A DNA stretch of 47,711 bases from Egibacteraceae bacterium (GTDB lineage Bacteria; Actinomycetota; Nitriliruptoria; Euzebyales; Egibacteraceae): positions 1 through 47,711 of the forward strand of contig JAUJNX010000016.1 of assembly GCA_030447925.1 (NCBI GenBank). Reading direction: 5' to 3'. A model generated the notes under the pieces. The model searched no databases. It saw nothing but the letters and a program-made list of their open reading frames with translations, and was not told the origin of the DNA. The position numbers and the translations under genes are program-made. Below, one piece after another: positions 1 through 7,772 of this stretch. Each line of letters starts with the position of its first letter. The first letter of the stretch is position 1.

Positions 1-1
1 G

Positions 2-364
2 CTGTCACCGGTGGGGGCGGCGCTGCGCGGGCTGAGCCGCCGCGGCAGCCACGCCCTGGGGGGCGGCGTGGTGGACGCCTGCGCGCGGCTCGCGGTCGAC
101 GCGGCCGGCAGCGCCGCCACGCGGGACGAGGCCGAGGCCGCGATCGAGGCGCTCCTCGGGGTCGCGGACCCGCCGCTGCGCGCCCGGCCGCGCGTCCTGT
201 CCGTCCCGCACGGCGGCGGCGTCGCCACAGCGCTGTCGTTCAGCGTCTGCTGCTTGGGCGACAAGGACCCCGCGCGCGGCTTCGCGCTGTGCGCTGGGTG
301 CCCGAAGCTCACGGAGGCGGACATGGTCGACCGCCTGCGGGCGTGCCTGCCGCGTTCCGCCTGA
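2..364 (+). CDS. FhuF-like 2Fe-2S protein, C-terminal part
   Basis: The reading frame is open to the left edge of the window, so the true start probably lies outside; a GTG at 11 is only an internal possibility. Near the C-terminus a pair of adjacent cysteines (CCLGDKDP) is followed about 12 residues later by CAGC. The CC-x(10-12)-C-x2-C arrangement is the [2Fe-2S] signature at the C-terminus of FhuF-type ferric-siderophore reductases, which release iron by reducing Fe(III)-siderophore in the cytoplasm. Only about 120 residues are visible, and the substrate-binding part cannot be judged. The spacing between the cysteine pairs is slightly longer than the family norm, so the FhuF assignment rests on this motif and its C-terminal position. 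Confidence 0.55.
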   Translation: MSPVGAALRGLSRRGSHALGGGVVDACARLAVDAAGSAATRDEAEAAIEALLGVADPPLRARPRVLSVPHGGGVATALSFSVCCLGDKDPARGFALCAGCPKLTEADMVDRLRACLPRSA

Positions 365-461
365 CGTGGCGCCACTCCGCGGTCACGCTGCGCAGCAGGC
401 CGGTGGCCCGTCGGCCGCGCACCTTGAGGGACGCCCACCCACCGCCTTACCGTGGGGGCCG

Positions 462-1487
462 GTGAACCTGGCGACGGAGGCTTCCGCACCGCACCTGGGG
501 CTGCACGACGACCCCAGCGTGCTGGGCGGCCTGCGCGCCGTCATCTCCGGCTCCCGGTCCATGGACGAGGGGCTGCTGCGCGACACCGCCGCGGCCGTCC
601 ACCGCTGGGCGCGCGCGTACCCCTCGCTGACCCCCGCCTACGTGCTGGGGCCGGTGCGCACCTACGTGAACATCCTCGTCTGCCTCATCGACGGGGGGAT
701 GACGTCGCCGCTGCGCGCCCGCGCCGGCGAGCTGCTCGCCGACGCGGCCCTGTTCACCGCCTACCTGTCCAGCCAGCAGGTCCGCCACGGTGAGACGCGC
801 GCCTACTTCGGCCTCGCCCGCGACGCCGCGCAGGAGGCGGGCAACCGCGCGCTGCTGGGGCACGCGCTGGCGGGGCTGGGCACCCTGTACTCCACGATCC
901 CGCACAACGGGGTGCGCGGGGACACCAGGGCCGCGGTCGCGCTGCTCCAGCAGGCCGATGTCGCCAGCCGCGACGATGCGCCCGCCGGCACCGTCTGCTA
1001 CGTCGCCACGACGCTGGCGGTGCACCTGGCCGCGGCCGGCAACGGCCCCGGCTTCGACAAGGCTATGAAGCACGCCCTGTCCGCACTCGGCCAGGTGGGC
1101 CGCGACTCGCGGGGCCGTCAGGGCTTCACCGGCACCGACGGGGGGCTGCGCCTGTTCCTGCAGTTCCTCGACGCCGGTGCGTTCGAGGCCCGGGGCGCCG
1201 GCCTGCTGGACCGGCCCGGGGCGGCGGCCGCGCTCAGCGCGGCCGTGCACCGCCTGCCCCACCCCTCCCAGCGGACCAAGGTCCTGGCCGACCTCGCGTG
1301 GCTGCACCTGCGCCACGGCGAGCTCGCCGACGCCTGCCGCTGCGCGGGCCAGGCGGTCGAGGAGGCGCGGGCCGCGGCGATCCCGCTGGACGTCTGGCGC
1401 ATCCGCAGCCTGCGCGGCCAGATCACCGCCCCCGCCTCGCACCCGTCGGTCCGCGCCCTCGACGAGCGCCTCCGCGGCTGGCCCTAA
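462..1487 (+). CDS. TPR-like helical repeat protein of unknown function
   Basis: An alpha-helical protein of about 341 residues rich in Ala and Leu, with repeated helix pairs (for example around AYFGLARDAAQEAGNRALLG and VLADLAWLHLRHGELADACR) that resemble the TPR-like C-terminal halves of actinobacterial XRE-family regulators. No helix-turn-helix is visible, so it may be a stand-alone scaffold. The GTG at 462 is chosen because a TACCGT -10-like hexamer (448-453) lies 8 nt upstream, fitting a leaderless start; an in-frame GTG at 366 would add 32 low-complexity residues. It follows the FhuF-like gene and converges on clpP. No catalytic motif is recognised. Confidence 0.6.
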   Translation: MNLATEASAPHLGLHDDPSVLGGLRAVISGSRSMDEGLLRDTAAAVHRWARAYPSLTPAYVLGPVRTYVNILVCLIDGGMTSPLRARAGELLADAALFTAYLSSQQVRHGETRAYFGLARDAAQEAGNRALLGHALAGLGTLYSTIPHNGVRGDTRAAVALLQQADVASRDDAPAGTVCYVATTLAVHLAAAGNGPGFDKAMKHALSALGQVGRDSRGRQGFTGTDGGLRLFLQFLDAGAFEARGAGLLDRPGAAAALSAAVHRLPHPSQRTKVLADLAWLHLRHGELADACRCAGQAVEEARAAAIPLDVWRIRSLRGQITAPASHPSVRALDERLRGWP

Positions 1488-1533
1488 GCCGCCCGGCGTC
1501 TGAGGTGCACCCCTAGGTCGCCTCCCGCGGGAC

Positions 1534-2115
1534 CTACTGGGTGAGGCTGCCGATCTGGACGCGGTCGACCAGGCCGTACTCGACGGCCTCGGCCGCGGAG
1601 AACCAGCGGTCGCGATCGGTGTCGCGCGCGATCTCGGCGACGTCCCGGCCGGTGCGCTCGGCGTAGATCCGGTTGGTGCGGTCGCGCATCCACAGGTGCT
1701 GGCGGGCCTGGATCTGCACGTCGGCGGAGGTGCCCTGCACCCCGCCGGAGGGCTGGTGGATCATGATCCGGCTGTTGGGCGTCGCCGACCGGACGCCGGT
1801 CCCGGTGGCCAGCAGGAAGGAGCCGGCCGACGCGGCCATGCCGACGCAGACGGTGTGCACCCGCGAGCGCATGAGCTGGACGACGTCGTAGACGGCGAAC
1901 ATGCCGGTCATCTCGCCGCCCGGTGAGTTCACGAACATGGTCACGTCGCGGTCGCTCTCGGCGTCCAGGGCCATGAGCTGCGCGCACAGGGTGTCGGCGA
2001 CCTGCTCCACGATCGGGCCGCGCAGGTAGACGGTGCGGTGGTCGAACAGGCGCCGCCACACGCTGGCCTCGATGAGGGCGATCGGGCTGGGGTCGGTTCG
2101 CTGGTCCTCGTTCAT
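1534..2115 (-). CDS. clpP: ATP-dependent Clp protease proteolytic subunit (solitary ClpP)
   Basis: This 193-residue protein has the ClpP serine protease triad: Ser96 in GMAASAGS, His120 in IMIHQPSGG, and Asp169 in DTDRDRWFSA. The length matches the mature ClpP fold, which forms a double-heptamer barrel in the cytoplasm fed by a Clp ATPase. Unlike the usual actinobacterial clpP1-clpP2 pair next to clpX, this copy stands alone, so it is probably an extra paralogue or a partner for a distant subunit. A TATCGT -10-like hexamer ends 7 nt before the ATG, which suggests a leaderless message. It is divergent from the thyX-like gene, with about 70 bp between the starts. Confidence 0.93.
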   Translation of the reverse strand: MNEDQRTDPSPIALIEASVWRRLFDHRTVYLRGPIVEQVADTLCAQLMALDAESDRDVTMFVNSPGGEMTGMFAVYDVVQLMRSRVHTVCVGMAASAGSFLLATGTGVRSATPNSRIMIHQPSGGVQGTSADVQIQARQHLWMRDRTNRIYAERTGRDVAEIARDTDRDRWFSAAEAVEYGLVDRVQIGSLTQ

Positions 2116-2128
2116 AGCGATAACGATA
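2116..2128 (-). promoter_or_regulatory. Leaderless-type -10 of clpP
   Basis: On the minus strand TATCGT (2123-2128) is followed by 7 nt and then the clpP ATG. The same TATCGT-N7-start layout occurs at the thyX-like and DUF4062 genes. No -35 is obvious. Confidence 0.45.
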
Positions 2129-2155
2129 TCTCACCTGCGCTATGCACGCGCGCCC

Positions 2156-2178
2156 CTGTCACACCCCGCCGCTATCGT
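2156..2178 (+). promoter_or_regulatory. PafBC/RecA-NDp-type promoter of the thyX-like gene
   Basis: CTGTCACAC, exactly 8 nt, then TATCGT. This fits the mycobacterial RecA-NDp element (TTGTCRGTG-N8-TAnnnT), recognised by the DNA-damage activator PafBC. The -10 hexamer ends 7 nt before the GTG, so the transcript would begin at or next to the start codon. Three further copies with the same spacing lie in front of recA, nrdJ and the LVIVD gene. Confidence 0.7.
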
Positions 2179-2185
2179 CCCCCGC

Positions 2186-3802
2186 GTGACCACCGACACC
2201 TTCACCACCGCCGAACGGCACCAGCTGGCGCCGCACGTGACCGACCTGGACGGGCCGGTCTTCGCCCTCCTGGGGCTGCCGGAGGCGGTGAAGGGGGCGC
2301 TGTTCGCGCGCTACTCGCGCTCGCCCAGGAGCCTGCGGCGCCTCCTGCTCGACGAGTTCGGGGAGGAGCTGCAGGCCGCCCCCGGCGGCGGCGCGGAGGC
2401 CGCGGGGGGGCGGGCCGCACGGCTGTACGACCGCGTGTTCATCGAGTACGGGGACGACTCCGTCGCCCAGCTCGGCGGCGCCCACGTCGCGGTGGAGCAG
2501 GCGTCCAACCTGCTCACCAAGCAGCTGGAGTGGGGGCGGCTGGCGGCGTACCTGGAGCAGTCCACCCGCTACATCCCCTACGACGACCGCCCGGGCGGGC
2601 GCTGGCGCTACCACCGCCCGGCGGAGCTGGCCGACGGCCCCCACGCCGGCGCCTACGTCCGCGACCTGGACGCCACCTTCGCCGCCTACGCCGCGCTGCT
2701 GCCCCGCCTGACCGCGTGGGCCGCCGGTCGCCTGCCCCGCGCCCCGGACACGCCGGAGGGCGCCCACCGCGCCGCGGTCCGCGCCCGCGCGCTGGACGCG
2801 CTGCGCGGCCTGCTGCCCGCCGCCACGACCTCCAACGTCGGCATCTACGCCGACGGCCAGGCCTACGAGCAGCTCCTGCTGCGCCTGCGCGGGCACGACC
2901 TGGCGGAGGCCCGCGCCACCGGTGACCGCCTCCTGGTCGCCCTGCGCCAGGTGATCCCGTCGTTCCTCACCCGCGTGGACCGGCCCGACCGCGGCGGGGT
3001 GTGGACCGAGTACCTCGCAGCGACCCGCGCGGCCACGCGGGCGGTCGCCCGGGACCTGCTCGACGGCGCCGCGCCGGAGCCGGCGGACGAGGTCACGCTC
3101 GTCGCCTTCGACCCCGACGCCGAGGTCGACCTGGTGACCGGCATGCTCTACCCCCACAGCGACCTGCCCGAGGTCCAGCTGCGGCGCCGGGTGGAGGCGA
3201 TGACCGCGGAGGAGCGCCTGCGCGTGGTGACGGCCTACACCGGTGACCGCCGCAACCGGCGCCACCGGCCCAGCCGGGCGCTGGAGCGCGTGTCCTACCG
3301 CTTCGACGTCTGCGGCGACTACGGCGCCTTCCGCGACCTCCAGCGCCACCGCATGCTCACCATCGAGTGGCAGGATCTGACCCCGCGCCACGGGTACGAC
3401 GTCCCCGCCGACGTCGCCGACGCGGGCGAGGAGGCCGCGTACCGCGCCGCGGTGGACCGGCTGGGCGACCTCTGGGCGCGCCTGCACCCCGACCAGCCGG
3501 TCGTCGCCCAGTACGCGGTGCCGTTCGCGGCGCGCATCCGCTACAGCATGCAGGTCAACGCCCGCGCCGCGATGCAGATGCTGGAGCTGCGGACCACCCC
3601 GCAGGGCCACCCGTCCTACCGGCGCGTCTGCCAGCGCATGCACACCCTGATCGCGGAGCAGGCCGGCCACCACGCGGTCGCCGCCATGATGCGGTTCGTG
3701 GACCACTCCGCGGGCGACACCGGCCGGCTGGAGGCGGAGCGCGCGGCCGCCGCCCGCGCGGGCGCGGCAGGGGCACCGCCGCCGTCGCACCCGGCCCGGT
3801 AG
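2186..3802 (+). CDS. thyX: Long, internally duplicated ThyX-like (FAD-dependent thymidylate synthase family) protein
   Basis: ThyX makes dTMP from dUMP using FAD, NADPH and methylene-tetrahydrofolate. Canonical ThyX has about 220-250 residues; this one has 538 and looks like two ThyX folds in tandem. In the N-terminal half the signature region reads EWGRLAAYLEQSTRY (about residues 115-129), keeping the EQSxRY end but replacing RHR by WGR. In the C-terminal half RHR is present (387-389) but the following region is TIEWQDLTP, without the serine. A C-terminal VNARAAMQMLELRT segment also matches the family. The GTG at 2186 is chosen because it follows a promoter element by 7 nt; the open frame extends upstream across the clpP start. 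Catalytic competence is uncertain because each half keeps only part of the signature. Confidence 0.75.
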   Translation: MTTDTFTTAERHQLAPHVTDLDGPVFALLGLPEAVKGALFARYSRSPRSLRRLLLDEFGEELQAAPGGGAEAAGGRAARLYDRVFIEYGDDSVAQLGGAHVAVEQASNLLTKQLEWGRLAAYLEQSTRYIPYDDRPGGRWRYHRPAELADGPHAGAYVRDLDATFAAYAALLPRLTAWAAGRLPRAPDTPEGAHRAAVRARALDALRGLLPAATTSNVGIYADGQAYEQLLLRLRGHDLAEARATGDRLLVALRQVIPSFLTRVDRPDRGGVWTEYLAATRAATRAVARDLLDGAAPEPADEVTLVAFDPDAEVDLVTGMLYPHSDLPEVQLRRRVEAMTAEERLRVVTAYTGDRRNRRHRPSRALERVSYRFDVCGDYGAFRDLQRHRMLTIEWQDLTPRHGYDVPADVADAGEEAAYRAAVDRLGDLWARLHPDQPVVAQYAVPFAARIRYSMQVNARAAMQMLELRTTPQGHPSYRRVCQRMHTLIAEQAGHHAVAAMMRFVDHSAGDTGRLEAERAAAARAGAAGAPPPSHPAR

Positions 3803-3805
3803 CAT
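3800..3805 (+). promoter_or_regulatory. -10-like TAGCAT overlapping the thyX-like stop codon
   Basis: TAGCAT ends 6 nt before the ATG of the next gene and includes the TAG stop of the thyX-like gene. This suggests leaderless transcription of the kinase-like gene. Confidence 0.35.
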
Positions 3806-3811
3806 CCGGCC

Positions 3812-5122
3812 ATGTCGGTGCCGCCTGGCTTCACCGGTCCTGACGAGGTCGCCCTCCGGCGGGAGGCGCTGGACCCCGACCTCCTCCGCCGCTTCGCGCT
3901 CGTGCGCATCGTCGGGGCCGTCATCTACGTCCTGGCGGTGGGCGTCACGGTCGCCTTCGTCGGCTGGCAGGTGTGGCCGCTGGTCGCCGGCGCCGCGGTC
4001 CTCGTGGCCGTGACGGCCGCCTTCTTCACCTCGTCCTGGCGCCACCCGCGGGCCCTGGTCCTGCTGTCCCTGCTCGCCGACACCGTGGCGCTGTATGCCG
4101 CCATCGCCGTGGTCGGCGGCACCGGCGCGGGGCTCGTCGGCCTCTACGCCATCGTCGTGGTCAGCGCGGGGATCCTGCTCGGGACCCGCGAGACCCTGAC
4201 CTTCACCGTGCTGACCGTCGCGCTGGGCCTGCTCCAGCTGGCGGTGGAGCAGCTCGGCTTCCCGCCGCCGCTGCTGTTCCGCCCTGAGCTGGACGACCGC
4301 GCGGGCGTCCTGCTCGTCGGCCTGGCCGGGCTGGTCAGCGTCGGCTACCTGGCCGCCACCTACGCCGACCGCCTCCACGACCTCATCGCCGAGGCGGGGG
4401 AGCGGGCCGCGGACGCGCGCCGCCTGGGCACCCGGCGCCGGCGCCTGCTGGAGCAGGCGTCGCGCGACGCCCGGCCGGCGCCGGCGACCCCGGCGGCGGT
4501 GGCCGCGGCGCTCGAGGCGGGCGAGGGCGACGCCGCCGAGCGCCGCCGCCTGGCGGAGGGGGTGCGCCACGCCGCCGCGCGGCTGGATGCGACCGTCGCC
4601 CAGCTCGCCGACGTCGGGTCGCTGGACGCGCAGGCCGGGCGACTGGAACCGGTGGCGCTGGCCGAGGCAGTGGACGACGCGGTCCTCGCGCTGGGCGACC
4701 GCCTGGCGGCGCACCCGCTGGTGTCCGACGTCGCCCCCATCAAGGTCCTCGGCCACGTCCGGTCGGTCCGGCGGGTGGTCTACAACCTGCTGGAGAACGT
4801 CGCCGAGCACACCCCGGCGGGCACCACGGTCCGCATCGGCGCCCAGACGACCGCGGGGTCCGGCGTGCTGGTGGTCACCGACGACGGCCCGGGCGTGCCC
4901 CCCGCCCGCCTGGCCACCCTGTTCGAAGGCGACGCCACCGTCGGCCTGCCCCTGGTGCGCGAGCTGTGCGACCAGATGGACGCGACCATCCGCGCCGAGC
5001 GCCCGCGCTCCGGCCGGGGCGCGCGCTTCCTGGTGGCGTTCCGCCTGGCCCCGCGCGGGGCGCCGACGCCGTCCCGCGACGACCTCCCGGCGGCCGCGGA
5101 CGGCACCGCGGCGCCCGCCTGA
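3812..5122 (+). CDS. Membrane histidine-kinase-like protein without an obvious phospho-acceptor histidine
   Basis: The 436-residue protein has an N-terminal block of about five or six hydrophobic segments (residues ~28-185), a charged helical linker, and a C-terminal HATPase_c domain with an N box (NLLEN, 325-329) and a G1 box (DDGPG, 357-361). In a normal sensor kinase an HExxTP H-box would sit around 210-260; here the linker reads SRDARPAPATP and no H-box is seen. It may be a degenerate or HisKA-divergent kinase, or an ATP-binding signalling protein. No response regulator is adjacent. It sits between the thyX-like gene and dapA on the same strand. Confidence 0.7.
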   Translation: MSVPPGFTGPDEVALRREALDPDLLRRFALVRIVGAVIYVLAVGVTVAFVGWQVWPLVAGAAVLVAVTAAFFTSSWRHPRALVLLSLLADTVALYAAIAVVGGTGAGLVGLYAIVVVSAGILLGTRETLTFTVLTVALGLLQLAVEQLGFPPPLLFRPELDDRAGVLLVGLAGLVSVGYLAATYADRLHDLIAEAGERAADARRLGTRRRRLLEQASRDARPAPATPAAVAAALEAGEGDAAERRRLAEGVRHAAARLDATVAQLADVGSLDAQAGRLEPVALAEAVDDAVLALGDRLAAHPLVSDVAPIKVLGHVRSVRRVVYNLLENVAEHTPAGTTVRIGAQTTAGSGVLVVTDDGPGVPPARLATLFEGDATVGLPLVRELCDQMDATIRAERPRSGRGARFLVAFRLAPRGAPTPSRDDLPAAADGTAAPA

Positions 5123-5203
5123 CGTCCCCCGCGGGCCCCCCGGCGTCGCCGCGCACCTCGTGCGGGACGGGGTCGCCGCCACGGTCCGGTCCCACCACGC
5201 CAG

Positions 5204-5209
5204 TAGACT
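5204..5209 (+). promoter_or_regulatory. -10-like TAGACT upstream of dapA
   Basis: TAGACT lies 9 nt before the dapA ATG, compatible with a very short 5' leader. GGTCCCAC occurs exactly 8 nt upstream and weakly resembles the PafBC element, but its TGTC core is not intact. Confidence 0.35.
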
Positions 5210-5218
5210 GACGCCACC

Positions 5219-6109
5219 ATGCTCGCATTCCCCCGCGTCATCACCGCCATGGCCACGCCGTTCACCGCGGAGCGCGCCCTCGACCTCGACGGCGCGCAGG
5301 CGCTGGCCGGCCACCTGGTGGCCCACGGCAGCGGGGGCCTGGTGGTCGCGGGTACCACGGGGGAGTCGCCCACCCTCAGCCACGCGGAGACCGTGCTGCT
5401 GTTCCGCGCGGTGGTGGACGCGGTCGGCGGCCGGGCCGCGGTCATCGCCGGCTGCGGCAAGAACGACACCGCGGCCACGGCGGACCTCGTGCGCGAGGCC
5501 ACCACGGCGGGGGTCGACGGCATCCTGCTCGTCACCCCCTATTACAACCGGCCCAACGCGCGCGGCCTGACCGTGCACTTCCGGGCGGCCGCCGCCGCGA
5601 CCGACCTGCCGGTCATGCTCTACGACATCCCGTCGCGGACGGCGTGTGAGATCCCCGCCCCCACGATCGTGGAGCTGGCCGCCGGGGTGCCCAACATCCT
5701 CGGGATCAAGGACGCGGTCGACGACTTCGAGAAGACCGCCTGGGTCGCGGCCCGGGCGCCGCAGGGCTTCGGCATCTGGTCGGGGTCCGACGGGACGCTG
5801 CTGCAGACCCTCGCCGCCGGCGGCGCGGGCGTCGTGAGCGTCGCCAGCCATCTCGTCGGGGACGACATCGCGGCCATGATCGAGACCTTCTGGACCGACC
5901 CGCGCAAGGCCGCGGAGACCGCGTACCGGATCGCGCCCCTGGCCAAGGCGCTGTTCGCCGAGCCCAGCCCGGCCCCGCTCAAGGCGGCGCTGGCGATGGT
6001 GGGCCTGCCCGCCGGCCCCGTGCGGCCACCGCTGGTGGAGGTCGAGCAACCGACCGTGGACCTGCTGCGCGACGCGCTGCACGCCGCGGGCCGGGAGGTG
6101 CGGGCATGA
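5219..6109 (+). CDS. dapA: 4-hydroxy-tetrahydrodipicolinate synthase
   Basis: A TIM-barrel aldolase that condenses pyruvate with aspartate semialdehyde in the lysine/diaminopimelate pathway. The Schiff-base Lys164 is in GIKDAVDD, the active-site tyrosines are in TPYYNRP (108-109), and GTTGESPTL forms the pyruvate-binding segment. The 296-residue length is typical. Its TGA overlaps the ATG of the RNase J gene (ATGA), so the two are translationally coupled, an arrangement common in Gram-positive bacteria. dapF, a later step of the same pathway, lies 16 kb downstream. Confidence 0.96.
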   Translation: MLAFPRVITAMATPFTAERALDLDGAQALAGHLVAHGSGGLVVAGTTGESPTLSHAETVLLFRAVVDAVGGRAAVIAGCGKNDTAATADLVREATTAGVDGILLVTPYYNRPNARGLTVHFRAAAAATDLPVMLYDIPSRTACEIPAPTIVELAAGVPNILGIKDAVDDFEKTAWVAARAPQGFGIWSGSDGTLLQTLAAGGAGVVSVASHLVGDDIAAMIETFWTDPRKAAETAYRIAPLAKALFAEPSPAPLKAALAMVGLPAGPVRPPLVEVEQPTVDLLRDALHAAGREVRA

Positions 6110-7770
6110 CCGCCACCGGGACCGGCGGCGCTGTCCGGGTCTCCTTCTACGGCGGGCTGGGCGAGATCGGCCGCAACATGGCCTCGATCGAGGTCGACGG
6201 GCGCATCGCCCTGGTGGACGTGGGCCTGGCGTTCCCCGACGCCGAGCACTACGGCATCGACCTCATCCTCCCCGACTGGTCCCAGCTGCGCGAGCGCCGG
6301 CAGGACGTGCACTGCGTGGTCATCACCCACGGGCACGAGGACCACATGGGCGCCCTGCCCTTCTTCCTGCGCGACTTCCCCGGCACGCCGGTCTACTCGT
6401 CGCGGCTGACCCTGGGCCTGCTGCGGGCGAAGCTCGAGGAGTACCCCGAGATCACCCCCGACCTGCGCGAGGTCGAGGCGGGTGAGCGCGTGGAGACCGG
6501 ACCGTTCTCCATCGAGTTCGTGGGCGTCACCCACTCGATCCCCGACGGCTTCGCGGTCGCGTTCCACACCCCGCAGGGCACGATCCTGCACTCCGGCGAC
6601 TTCAAGCTGGACCAGACCCCGATCGACGGCCGGCCCACCGACCTGCCCCACCTGTCCCAGCTCGGCGACGACGGCATCGCGCTGCTGCTCGCGGACTCGA
6701 CCAACGCCGACCAGCCGGGCCACGTGCCCACCGAGCGGACGGTCGGGCGGACCCTCGGTGACGTGTTCGCCGCCGCCCGCCAGCGGATCATCGTCACGAC
6801 CTTCGCCAGCCACGTCCACCGCGTCCAGCAGGTGATCGACGCGGCGGAGGAGAACGACCGCCTCGTCTGCTTCGTCGGCCGGTCGATGCTGCGCAACATG
6901 CCGATCGCCCGCGATCTGGGCTACCTCGCCTACGACCCCAGCCGGGTGATCGACCTGTCGGAGGTCGAGCGCCTGCCGCGCGACCGCACCGTCATCGTCT
7001 GCACCGGCTCGCAGGGCGAGCCGTACTCCGCGCTGTCGCTCATCGCCGCCGGCCAGCACCGCCAGGTGCGGCTGGAGCCCGGCGACATGGTCGTGATGGC
7101 CTCGTCGGTCATCCCGGGCAACGAGAACGCGATCTACCAGTCGATCAACGGGCTGTTCCGCCAGGGCGCCGACGTGGTGTACCGCGGCCAGCAGGCCGTC
7201 CACGTCTCCGGCCACGCCGCCGCCGACGAGCTGCGCATCTTCCACAACGTCCTGCGGCCGCGGTCCTTCGTCCCCGTCCACGGCGAGTACCGCCACCTCG
7301 TGGCGCACGCGCGCCTGGCCGTGGAGACGGGCACGCCCGCGGACCAGGTGTTCGTGTGCGAGGACGGCGACACGATCCTGCTGCGCGACGGCCGGACCTC
7401 CCGCGGGGAGGGGTTCCAGGCCGGGGTCGTCTTCGTCGACGGCCTGGGCGTCGGCGACGTCGGCAACGCCGTCCTGCGCGACCGCGGCCGGCTGTCCAAC
7501 GACGGGATCTGCGTCGCGGTCGTCATGGTCGACCAGCACAGCCGGCTCGTCGGGACCCCCCAGGTCGTGCAGTCCGGGATCATCTACGAGGCCGAGCGGG
7601 CGACCCTCCTCGACGACGCCGCGAAGTACCTGGCGGAGGAGCTCGACCGCGCGGGCGGGCAGGGCGACCCCTCGGTGGTGCGCAGCACGACCGTGCGGAC
7701 CCTCGCCCGGTACTGGCGCGAGACCACGGGCCGCCGGCCGGTCATCCTCCCGGTCGTGATGGCGGTCTGA
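6106..7770 (+). CDS. rnj: Ribonuclease J
   Basis: A 554-residue metallo-beta-lactamase/beta-CASP ribonuclease with 5'-to-3' exonuclease and endonuclease activity in mRNA decay and rRNA processing. The zinc-binding motif HGHEDH (residues ~75-80) is intact, further metal ligands occur in LHSGDFKLDQ, and the beta-CASP region includes FASHVHRVQQ and the later VHVSGHAA motif. The C-terminal helical domain is full length. It overlaps dapA by 4 nt and is followed 2 nt later by ftsK. Confidence 0.95.
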   Translation: MTATGTGGAVRVSFYGGLGEIGRNMASIEVDGRIALVDVGLAFPDAEHYGIDLILPDWSQLRERRQDVHCVVITHGHEDHMGALPFFLRDFPGTPVYSSRLTLGLLRAKLEEYPEITPDLREVEAGERVETGPFSIEFVGVTHSIPDGFAVAFHTPQGTILHSGDFKLDQTPIDGRPTDLPHLSQLGDDGIALLLADSTNADQPGHVPTERTVGRTLGDVFAAARQRIIVTTFASHVHRVQQVIDAAEENDRLVCFVGRSMLRNMPIARDLGYLAYDPSRVIDLSEVERLPRDRTVIVCTGSQGEPYSALSLIAAGQHRQVRLEPGDMVVMASSVIPGNENAIYQSINGLFRQGADVVYRGQQAVHVSGHAAADELRIFHNVLRPRSFVPVHGEYRHLVAHARLAVETGTPADQVFVCEDGDTILLRDGRTSRGEGFQAGVVFVDGLGVGDVGNAVLRDRGRLSNDGICVAVVMVDQHSRLVGTPQVVQSGIIYEAERATLLDDAAKYLAEELDRAGGQGDPSVVRSTTVRTLARYWRETTGRRPVILPVVMAV

Positions 7771-7772
7771 CC

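Noticed and set aside
3782..3805. Possible PafBC element before the kinase-like gene (CGTCGCAC then TAGCAT)
   Set aside because: The spacer is 9 nt instead of 8 and TGTC is CGTC, so it fails on both core and spacing.
5188..5209. Possible fifth PafBC element before dapA (GGTCCCAC-N8-TAGACT)
   Set aside because: The spacing is exact, but the conserved TGTC core is broken (GGTC) and another core base differs; I treat only the -10 as supported.
2159..6082. Very long minus-strand open frame opposite thyX and dapA
   Set aside because: It is the antisense of conserved genes in a GC-rich genome; its translation is rich in Arg, Gly and Ala with no domain motif.
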